A stretch of DNA of 6,772 bases from Phycisphaeraceae bacterium (lineage in GTDB: Bacteria > Planctomycetota > Phycisphaerae > Phycisphaerales > Phycisphaeraceae): the NCBI GenBank assembly GCA_020851395.1, contig JADZCW010000056.1:1-6772 (forward strand), given 5' to 3'. A program made the position numbers and the translations under genes. This document shows, in pieces, positions 1 to 5,983 of this stretch. Numbering within the stretch: the stretch's first letter is position 1; every line of letters starts with the position of its first letter. The notes beneath the pieces were generated by a model that saw only the letters and a program-made list of their open reading frames with translations, ran no database searches and was not told the origin of the DNA.

Positions 1-345
1 CGCGCCGCCGTCATCGATTGGCCCAATGACCTTGTCGCCGACGTCCACGTTCATCTCGACGATCCGTCCGGACTGCTCGGCCGCCACCGCCGAACGCTGC
101 AGTTCCACCAGCCGACCCACCACGTCCCAGCGGGAGGCCATCTCTTCCTGCTTGACCGTCGCCAGCCGAACCAGCGCCGGGGGCGGCCCCTGTGGCGCAG
201 CCCCGCCGGGTCCACCGGCCGCTCCGCCCGCCGGATCAGCCTGGTCCCCCTGCCCACAGCCCCCTAGCAACAGCGAGCCCAGCAGCATCACCGGCGCCAG
301 GGCCTGCCGGATGACCGTCGTCGTCCCGAAGACCGTCCGTCGCAT
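1..345 (-). CDS. RND efflux periplasmic adaptor (HlyD/AcrA family), N-terminal part
   Basis: This is the first 115 codons of a gene that runs off the left edge of the window. It begins at ATG (345-343) with an AAGGGA-type ribosome site just upstream. Residues 1-30 are a lipoprotein signal: a basic start (MRR), a hydrophobic stretch and a lipobox LGGC with the lipidated Cys at 30. A Gly/Pro/Ala-rich linker follows (31-57). From about 58 the sequence VRLATVKQEE starts the beta-barrel strand usual in membrane fusion proteins, and residues 84-106 (QRSAVAAEQSGRIVEMNVDV, then GDKV) match the first half of the lipoyl-like domain. Adaptors of this family link an inner-membrane RND pump to an outer-membrane channel and are often lipid-anchored. 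The gene diverges from a TetR regulator and shares its operator region. The rest of the adaptor, and presumably the pump gene, lie outside the window. The family is well supported; the substrate cannot be told. Confidence 0.85.
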   Translation of the reverse strand, partial: MRRTVFGTTTVIRQALAPVMLLGSLLLGGCGQGDQADPAGGAAGGPGGAAPQGPPPALVRLATVKQEEMASRWDVVGRLVELQRSAVAAEQSGRIVEMNVDVGDKVIGPIDDGGA

Positions 346-407
346 GTCTTGTCCCTTCTGCTCCACGCCGTCAGCGTCCCGAACCGTCGCGGCCACCCCG
401 TCCGCAG

Positions 408-413
408 ATTATC
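408..413 (-). promoter_or_regulatory. possible -10 box for the efflux adaptor gene
   Basis: On the minus strand positions 413-408 read GATAAT, five of six matches to TATAAT, about 60 bases upstream of the adaptor start. No good -35 box is visible at the expected distance, but that position falls on the edge of the first palindrome at 434-446, so a repressor bound there could block polymerase. The call rests on a short match only. Confidence 0.35.
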
Positions 414-425
414 CGCCGCGATCAC

Positions 426-453
426 TTGAAGATCGTACACTGTACGGTAGGAT
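426..453 (+). promoter_or_regulatory. candidate tetR promoter
   Basis: TTGAAG (426-431) and TAGGAT (448-453) each match four of six sigma-70 consensus bases and are 16 bp apart. The first operator palindrome fills the spacer between them and the second begins directly after the -10 box. This fit with the operators is the main reason to favour it. It would give a leader of about 100 nt before the tetR start at 563. Confidence 0.45.
434..446. promoter_or_regulatory. TetR operator, copy 1 (perfect palindrome)
   Basis: CGTACACTGTACG is a perfect 6-1-6 inverted repeat centred on 440. It sits between a tetR gene and the divergent efflux gene it probably controls, where TetR-family operators are normally found. 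The binding protein is inferred from position. Confidence 0.75.
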
Positions 454-454
454 A

Positions 455-467
455 CGTACAGCGTACG
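455..467. promoter_or_regulatory. TetR operator, copy 2 (one mismatch)
   Basis: CGTACAGCGTACG repeats copy 1 with changes at two positions; as a palindrome it has one mismatched pair. Its centre (461) is 21 bp from that of copy 1, two helical turns, so dimers on the two sites would lie on the same face of the DNA. Confidence 0.7.
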
Positions 468-470
468 AAT

Positions 471-500
471 GCCCGGCACGCTGTCAAACCGATGCCGGGC
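471..500 (+). other. 8-bp inverted repeat (hairpin) in the tetR leader
   Basis: GCCCGGCA (471-478) and TGCCGGGC (493-500) are perfectly complementary, with a 14-nt loop. It lies just downstream of the operators and inside the predicted 5' leader of tetR. No U-tract follows directly, so it does not look like a terminator. It may be an mRNA-stabilising stem or chance in GC-rich DNA. Confidence 0.45.
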
Positions 501-562
501 GGGCTCAGTTTTCGGCCCGTCTACTCCTGAATCCGATCCCCCTGTCAACGCCCAAGACAACC

Positions 563-1228
563 ATGACCCGAGTCGATCCTCCGCGTAAGAGCCGGTCCGC
601 CTCCTCCCGCCGATGGGAGCAGACGCCCCCCGACCAGCGCCAGCGCCTGATCGTCGACGTCGCCCTGGACCTCTTGACCCGCAAGGGCCTCGAGGCCGTC
701 ACTATCCGCCGCGTCGCCCAGCGATTGGGTGTGGGGGCCATGACGCTTTACACCTACATCCCCGGCCAGAGCGGCCTGCGGGCGGCGATGATCCAGCGCG
801 GGTTCGAGATGCTCCACCAGGGCTGTGCCGAGGCCTCGACGCTCGACACCCCCCAGGGGTGGCTCGGCGGAGCACGTAGCTATATCCGCTTCGCCCTGTC
901 CCACCCCAATCTTTACCGCCTGATGTTCGACGTCCCGGTCGCCCCTGACGACGCCGAGAGCCAGATGCTCCGCGGCGGCTTCCAGGGCCTGCTGGACAAG
1001 GTCCGCGAACGGCTCAACCACGACGATATCCCCCCCGACCAGATCGACCGGACCGTCCGCCTGCACGCCGGCCGGTTCTGGATCGCCCTGCACGGCATCG
1101 CCTCCCTGGCCATCGCCGGCCGGCTGCACGTCCTGGGCAGCGACGTTGAGGCCATCCTCACCGAAGTCATCGAACGCCTCGCCCCGCCACAGGCGTCGAA
1201 CGCCTCGCCCCTCGTCCACAGCTCATAG
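563..1228 (+). CDS. TetR/AcrR family transcriptional regulator with WHG-type C-terminal domain
   Basis: This 221-residue protein is a one-component repressor. The N-terminal helix-turn-helix lies at about residues 27-70: QRLIVDVALDLLTRKGLEAV, then TIRRVAQRLGVGAMTLYTYI, with the recognition helix near 57-66. The ligand-binding part (about 80-208) contains W173-x-x-L-H-G178, the signature of the TetR C-terminal WHG domain. Length is normal for the family. The same frame stays open far upstream to position 26, but that stretch overlaps the divergent adaptor gene and the operators and has low-complexity Ser/Pro/Arg composition, so ATG 563 is the sensible start. Its ribosome site is weak. The basic N-tail (RKSRSASSRR) may touch DNA. 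It diverges from the efflux adaptor, so it most likely represses both that gene and itself through the palindromes at 434-467. The inducer is unknown. Confidence 0.9.
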   Translation: MTRVDPPRKSRSASSRRWEQTPPDQRQRLIVDVALDLLTRKGLEAVTIRRVAQRLGVGAMTLYTYIPGQSGLRAAMIQRGFEMLHQGCAEASTLDTPQGWLGGARSYIRFALSHPNLYRLMFDVPVAPDDAESQMLRGGFQGLLDKVRERLNHDDIPPDQIDRTVRLHAGRFWIALHGIASLAIAGRLHVLGSDVEAILTEVIERLAPPQASNASPLVHSS

Positions 1229-1231
1229 AAA

Positions 1232-1256
1232 ACCCGGCCGCGGGGCCGGGTCTTTC
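1232..1256. terminator. intrinsic terminator between convergent genes
   Basis: ACCCGGCC (1232-1239) and GGCCGGGT (1244-1251) form a perfect 8-bp stem with a GCGG tetraloop, starting four bases after the tetR stop. GAAA before and TTTC after the stem can extend it with one bulged C. The short run of T on the plus strand and A on the other side suggests it serves tetR and perhaps also the minus-strand gene ending at 1303. Confidence 0.75.
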
Positions 1257-1302
1257 GCTTGCATCGGTTTCTCAGGCAGTTCAGCCCGTCGCCAACGTGG
1301 GG

Positions 1303-1956
1303 TTACTTCTTCGACCGCCAAGAGCCCGCGGGCTTGCCGTCGGCGTACTCCCAGACGACCACTTCCAGCCACTGCTTGCCCCACGTCCTGGCGATCTCGT
1401 GCGTCGGGTAGAGCACGTCCAGGCGCTTGCCCTTGATCTTGCCGCCGCGGTCGAGCACCGGCACGGGCTTGCCGTTGTTGTACCCGGGCACCGTGAGGAT
1501 CGTGCCCATCGGCAGCACCCGCGTGTCGGCCGCCACAAGCTTCATCCCGTTCGTCCAGACGCTCATGCCCGAGGCTGTGATCCCGTCGGCCCACTTGCCG
1601 CAGGACCGCTCGTCCGGGCTGTAAGCCGTCACGAGCATGCGGAGCTTGTAGGCCGGGCGGATCGGCCGGCCGTCGTACATCGGCCTCGAGGGGGACTTCT
1701 TCCTGGGCGCCTCGGCGACCTGCCGAGGGGGCTGGGCCGGCGCCGAAACGACCTCCGGGGCCAGAGCGGCCTCCTGGGCCATGATCTGCTCAGCGGCCTC
1801 GGCGCTGATCGGGGTCTTCTCAACGACCTGCACGTCCAGGCCCCCGGCATCATCAACACGCATCAGCTCCACCGCCCCGTCGGCATGGCTGCCCCGCCAA
1901 GACTGGCTGGCTCGGAGCACGCCCGCCGTCACGAGAACCACCATCACCATCAACAC
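1303..1956 (-). CDS. membrane-anchored 3D-domain protein (MltA/RpfB-type fold), probable peptidoglycan-active
   Basis: The translation is 217 residues from a GTG at 1956. A hydrophobic segment near the start (MVMVVLVTAG) is a signal anchor or signal peptide. A Pro/Ala/Glu/Lys-rich spacer runs to about residue 100. The 3D domain covers about 106-203: VTAYSP (109-114), CGKWADGITASG, then the three acidic sites of the domain at VAAD144, VLD169RGG and RLD180V. This double-psi barrel fold occurs in the lytic transglycosylase MltA and in RpfB/YocH-like wall enzymes, so an extracytoplasmic peptidoglycan role is inferred; catalysis is unproven. The start is doubtful. The frame is open upstream to a stop at 2113-2115 and the hydrophobic segment appears to begin before the GTG (ALPLVLMV), but no ATG, GTG or TTG lies upstream; CTG codons occur at 1957-1959 and 1963-1965, and an ATC at 2044-2046 follows a good ribosome site. 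The domain call is firm. Confidence 0.85.
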   Translation of the reverse strand: MLMVMVVLVTAGVLRASQSWRGSHADGAVELMRVDDAGGLDVQVVEKTPISAEAAEQIMAQEAALAPEVVSAPAQPPRQVAEAPRKKSPSRPMYDGRPIRPAYKLRMLVTAYSPDERSCGKWADGITASGMSVWTNGMKLVAADTRVLPMGTILTVPGYNNGKPVPVLDRGGKIKGKRLDVLYPTHEIARTWGKQWLEVVVWEYADGKPAGSWRSKK

Positions 1957-2043
1957 CAGCGGCAGTGCCCCCGGATGCGAACGGTTGTAGTCCTCGATCG
2001 CCGGGCTCGAATGAACACGCTGAGATTGTTCGCGGTTGTACCG

Positions 2044-2058
2044 GATAACTCGTCTCCC
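2044..2058 (-). promoter_or_regulatory. ribosome-binding site with possible ATC start for the 3D-domain gene
   Basis: On the minus strand GGGAG (2058-2054) is followed after seven bases by ATC (2046-2044), in frame with the 3D-domain protein. Translation from here would add 30 residues, beginning IRYNREQSQR and leading into the full hydrophobic segment. ATC starts are rare in bacteria, so this is a candidate only. Confidence 0.3.
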
Positions 2059-2106
2059 TCGGGTGCACCTTGCCGCGTCAGCCGCACGGCCCGTTACCTT
2101 CCGCCT

Positions 2107-2121
2107 GATGCCTCAGGCATC
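2107..2121. repeat. perfect 7-1-7 inverted repeat
   Basis: GATGCCTCAGGCATC is a perfect palindrome around one central base. An alternative, overlapping stem pairs GCCTGA (2103-2108) with TCAGGC (2113-2118). It lies about 27 bases downstream of the predicted minus-strand -10 box, so it could be an operator or the first hairpin of the 3D gene leader. Confidence 0.5.
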
Positions 2122-2147
2122 CGATAACCCCTCGCGCAAGGTAGGGA

Positions 2148-2177
2148 AGTATAACCCGGGGTCGACAAAGCGGACAA
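2148..2177 (-). promoter_or_regulatory. candidate promoter for the 3D-domain gene
   Basis: On the minus strand TTGTCC (2177-2172; four of six) and TATACT (2153-2148; five of six) are separated by 18 bp. A transcript would begin near 2141 and carry a leader of about 95 nt to the ATC candidate or about 185 nt to the GTG. Confidence 0.5.
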
Positions 2178-2233
2178 CCAAATGGACAACGTTCACCTAC
2201 AAATTGCTGCCCATGAGGCGTCACAAAAGGACC

Positions 2234-2249
2234 AATTAATACGTTAATT
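2234..2249. repeat. AT-rich inverted repeat
   Basis: AATTAA and TTAATT flank TACG, a perfect 6-bp inverted repeat in the most AT-rich part of the window. It lies upstream of the 3D gene promoter candidate and could be a regulator site; nothing identifies the binding protein. Confidence 0.4.
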
Positions 2250-2296
2250 ATCAGCCACTTAGAACAAATATCCTCATCCGGCTGCCCCATCCCCCC

Positions 2297-2310
2297 CCGG
2301 GCAAACCCGG
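2297..2310. other. small GC hairpin after the SPOR-like gene
   Basis: CCGGG and CCCGG flank CAAA (5-bp stem, 4-nt loop) about 65 bases past the stop of the minus-strand lipoprotein gene. It has no T-tract in that direction, so it is at best a weak terminator. Confidence 0.3.
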
Positions 2311-2374
2311 CGGTGATCATCGATGGTAACCCCATATTTGACCAGATATTCCGTCGAGTTATAGGACCATACGC

Positions 2375-3220
2375 CTACTTCGCCAGCTCCCCAGTCGGCA
2401 CCGGCACCAGGAAGCTGGTCTGGGTCCGCGACACCCCGTCGGGCCCCTTCTCGACGACCGTCATCCCATTGCCCAGGTTGTTGGGAAACTTTTGTTGCAG
2501 CTCTTTGACCCGGGGTCCGTAAGCCTGGGCGATGATCGGGATGCCCGCGGGCCCGTCCTGCTGAACCTGCAGGATGTCGCTGTCGTCGAACAGTCCCACC
2601 GTCACCAGCGACATCTTCGGGCCGTGATAGAAAAACGCCTTGTCCCCCTTCTGGATCAGCTCCCGGGCGTAATTCTCCGCCAGCTGCCGGTAGTCCGGGC
2701 CGGCGTTCTCATCAAAGAAGGCCACTTGGAGGGTGTAATACCCCGCCATGCGGACCTGCTTGAGATCAACCGGGTTGTAGGCCACCACCGAGCCGACGCT
2801 CAGCGGCACCAGCGACGCGTCGGAAAACGGCCGCTTGTCGTCGAGCACGAGCATCTGCGTCTGCCGCAGGTCATTCTGGGCCGTCGATCCACGGGCGTCG
2901 GCGTACCGGCCGCGATACACCACGGCCTGTCCGGATTCCTCCCGCACCCAGATGTCCGGCACATTCAGTTCCGTCGCCAGCTTGCGGACCAGGGACTCCG
3001 CCTCGCGCTGGCGGCGCGGGCCGTCGTAGCGTTTGAGCACGATGGCATACCCATCGTCCCCTAGCCGGAACTGCGCTTCGGGACTGTTCTCGTCCTTGTG
3101 GGGCTTGTCCGCCAGCCTTTGAAGGTCCGGGAAAGGCTCCGACCGGCTGATCTCCTCGTAGCAGCCGGTCAGGAGCAGCCCCATCAATCCGATCGCCCGC
3201 AAGCCTTGGCGCCATCGCAT
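2375..3220 (-). CDS. lipoprotein with two SPOR-like repeats
   Basis: The product has 281 residues. It starts at ATG (3220-3218) with GGAG eight bases upstream. Residues 1-20 are a clear lipoprotein signal: basic start, hydrophobic run and lipobox LTGC with Cys20. Two similar regions follow. One is at about 56-127 (DGYAIVLKRYDG, a helix with REAESLVRKLATEL, then GQAVVYRGRYADA). The other is at about 158-247 (MAGYYTLQVAFFDE, QLAENYARELIQKG, then MSLVTVGLFDDSD). Each shows strand, helix, then a strand ending in a V-x-G/R-x-[YF] turn, the plan of SPOR domains, which bind denuded glycan strands in peptidoglycan. The match is by pattern and is not certain. It is likely an envelope lipoprotein facing the periplasm. 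It diverges from the SahR-like operon, with 149 bp between starts, and is transcribed toward the 3D-domain gene. No named family could be assigned with confidence. Confidence 0.75.
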   Translation of the reverse strand: MRWRQGLRAIGLMGLLLTGCYEEISRSEPFPDLQRLADKPHKDENSPEAQFRLGDDGYAIVLKRYDGPRRQREAESLVRKLATELNVPDIWVREESGQAVVYRGRYADARGSTAQNDLRQTQMLVLDDKRPFSDASLVPLSVGSVVAYNPVDLKQVRMAGYYTLQVAFFDENAGPDYRQLAENYARELIQKGDKAFFYHGPKMSLVTVGLFDDSDILQVQQDGPAGIPIIAQAYGPRVKELQQKFPNNLGNGMTVVEKGPDGVSRTQTSFLVPVPTGELAK

Positions 3221-3324
3221 CGTAAAAACTCCAGTCCCTCTGCAACCATCGTCCAGAAGCCATCTGGGGGCGGATTTTCCGCGTTCAGGACAATCTTAGC
3301 CGCCTGGATACTCCGCCCGATGTT

Positions 3325-3352
3325 TTGACACTTAGCCTCGATGATATATCAT
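3325..3352 (+). promoter_or_regulatory. strong sigma-70-type promoter of the sahR-like/ahcY operon
   Basis: TTGACA (3325-3330) is a perfect -35 box and TATCAT (3347-3352) matches five of six -10 bases, with a 16-bp spacer. Transcription should begin near 3359, about ten bases before the ATG at 3370, so the leader is very short. Confidence 0.8.
3341..3352. promoter_or_regulatory. candidate SahR-like operator (perfect palindrome over the -10 box)
   Basis: ATGATATATCAT is a perfect 12-bp palindrome that includes the whole -10 element of the operon promoter. ArsR-type dimers bind AT-rich palindromes of this kind at or near their own promoters, and binding here would block polymerase. That the adjacent ArsR-type protein is the binder is inferred from position. 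Confidence 0.65.
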
Positions 3353-3369
3353 TCCATCCGGATAGACTG

Positions 3370-4326
3370 ATGGTTCAATCCGCCTCCCATCCCGATGCCC
3401 TCGTGGACATGCTGACGTGCCTGGCCGACGCCACACGCCTACGGCTATTACGTCTGCTCGAGCAGCACGAGCTGGGGGTGGCGGAACTGTGCGACGTCCT
3501 GCAGATGCCCCAGTCGACCGTCAGCCGGCACCTCAAGCTCTTAGGCGACCGCAACTGGGTTGTCGCGCGTCGGCAGGGCACGACCAATCTCTATCGCACC
3601 ATCCTCGACGAACTCGCGGCCGCGCCACGTCAGCTCTGGATCACCGCCCGCGAGGAGCTCGCCGGCTCAGCCGCCTTCAAGCAGGACCAACTCCGCCTCG
3701 CCCGCCTGCTCAGCGAGCGCCGCACCGACGCCCAGGCCTTCTTCGCCAACGCGGCCGATCAATGGGACAAACTCCGCGAGGAACTCTATGGTCGCTCTTT
3801 CGTGCTCGCCGCCGCGATGGCCGTCTCGCCGCGCGACCTGATCGTGGCCGACCTTGGCTGCGGCACCGCCAGCTTCGTGACCGAGCTCGCCCCGCACGCG
3901 CGGCGGGTCATCGGCGTGGACAATTCCCCCGCCATGCTCCAGGCCGCGGCCGCGCGGACCGAGGGGCTGTCCAATGTCGAGCTCCGACAGGGCGACCTGG
4001 AGCAACTGCCGCTCGAGGACCGAAGCATCGACGCCGCACTGATCCTGCTGGTGCTTACCTACCTCCCTGACCCTCGCAAAGCCGTCGCCGAGATCGCTCG
4101 CGTGCTGCGTCCGGGCGGACGGGCCGTGGTGGTTGATCTGCTCCGCCACGATCGTGACGACTTCCGCCGGCAGATGGGCCAATCGAGCCTGGGCTTTGAT
4201 CCGCCCGACCTGGAGAAACTCTTGAGCGCCGCCGGTCTGACGCATGTCACCTGCCGCGCTCTTCCGCCCGAGCCGCAGGCCAAGGGCCCCGCGCTGTTCC
4301 TGGCCACCGCTGACAAATCAAACTAA
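3370..4326 (+). CDS. ArsR-family regulator fused to a SAM-dependent methyltransferase domain, SahR-like
   Basis: The protein has 318 residues. A winged helix-turn-helix lies at about 8-80: LADATRLRLLRLLE (18-31), then MPQSTVSRHLKLL as recognition helix (46-58), and a wing near 63-76. A class I methyltransferase fold follows (about 125-312): motif I DLGCGT (161-166), GVDNS with acidic D184, QGDLEQLP (207-214) and RVLRPGG (244-250). The ArsR metal motif ELCVC is not kept (ELCDV here), so arsenic sensing is unlikely. This architecture next to ahcY is that of SahR, described in Proteobacteria as an SAH-responsive repressor of methionine-cycle genes. Here the fold probably senses SAH, though methyltransferase activity is not excluded. 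An in-frame TTG at 3325 is part of the -35 box, so ATG 3370 is the start. It is co-transcribed with ahcY, 35 bp downstream and without a terminator between them. Confidence 0.85.
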   Translation: MVQSASHPDALVDMLTCLADATRLRLLRLLEQHELGVAELCDVLQMPQSTVSRHLKLLGDRNWVVARRQGTTNLYRTILDELAAAPRQLWITAREELAGSAAFKQDQLRLARLLSERRTDAQAFFANAADQWDKLREELYGRSFVLAAAMAVSPRDLIVADLGCGTASFVTELAPHARRVIGVDNSPAMLQAAAARTEGLSNVELRQGDLEQLPLEDRSIDAALILLVLTYLPDPRKAVAEIARVLRPGGRAVVVDLLRHDRDDFRRQMGQSSLGFDPPDLEKLLSAAGLTHVTCRALPPEPQAKGPALFLATADKSN

Positions 4327-4361
4327 CCCTGAATCTTGTCCTGAACTCTGGAGATCAACCC

Positions 4362-5846
<1,485 letters not shown>

Positions 5847-5876
5847 AGAACCCGACGCACCCCCCACGCGTCCTTC

Positions 5877-5907
5877 AAGTCCAGGCGTGCTCCCGCCTGG
5901 ACTTTTT
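5877..5907 (+). terminator. intrinsic terminator of the ahcY operon
   Basis: An 11-bp perfect stem (5877-5887 with 5894-5904; AAGTCCAGGCG pairing with CGCCTGGACTT) has a 6-nt loop and runs into TTTTT (5903-5907), 30 bases past the ahcY stop. This is a textbook rho-independent terminator. Confidence 0.93.
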
Positions 5908-5947
5908 GCTTTCCCACACCCACCCCCAGGCGCAGGCTCCCGCGCGC

Positions 5948-5953
5948 TATAAT
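5948..5953 (+). promoter_or_regulatory. perfect -10 box (TATAAT) for the 5984 gene
   Basis: TATAAT matches the sigma-70 -10 consensus at all six bases, in the context GCTATAATCG. No -35 box is evident 15-19 bp upstream, where the sequence is C-rich. Transcription would begin near 5960, about 24 bases before the start codon. Confidence 0.65.
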
Positions 5954-5983
5954 CGCACGAATATCCCCCACGAGGACACCGCC

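Larger units (their letters stand above)
1957..2374. other. 418-bp intergenic region with promoter, inverted repeats and an AT-rich core
   Basis: The gap between the two minus-strand envelope genes holds no convincing complete gene. Bases 1957-2112 keep the reading frame of the 3D-domain gene open and may encode its true N-terminus. Bases 2148-2177 contain a minus-strand promoter candidate. Bases 2200-2280 are clearly more AT-rich than the rest of the window. Three separate inverted repeats occur (2107-2121, 2234-2249, 2297-2310) and a run of eight C lies at 2291-2298. Short frames on the plus strand have no ribosome site and low-complexity products. Confidence 0.6.

Noticed and set aside
26..562. 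Plus-strand open frame continuous with and upstream of tetR
   Set aside because: It overlaps the divergent adaptor gene and both operators, its product is low-complexity, and TetR proteins begin close to the HTH as they do from ATG 563.
545..1219. 224-codon minus-strand frame opposite tetR
   Set aside because: The TetR HTH and WHG motifs establish the plus-strand gene; this frame is its shadow.
1936..1958. CACCATCACCATCAAC, resembling a synthetic His-tag
   Set aside because: It is the complement of the Val/Met/Leu codons of the membrane segment of the 3D-domain protein; nothing else suggests vector sequence.
1297..2127. 276-codon plus-strand frame antisense to the 3D-domain gene
   Set aside because: The 3D-domain motifs are clear on the other strand, and this product is an Arg/Pro/His-rich shadow with no ribosome site.
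3270..3282. GCGGA-TTT-TCCGC hairpin between the divergent genes
   Set aside because: It is short, in the minus-strand leader, without a T-tract or link to a promoter element; probably chance in GC-rich DNA.
3370..4326. ArsR-ArsM arsenic-resistance fusion
   Set aside because: The metal-binding ELCVC motif is lost, the methyltransferase part shows no cluster of Cys, and the neighbour is ahcY, not an arsenic gene.
4327..4361. Possible SAH riboswitch ahead of ahcY
   Set aside because: Only 35 bases separate the genes and the operon leader is about ten bases, too short for any known SAH or SAM riboswitch.
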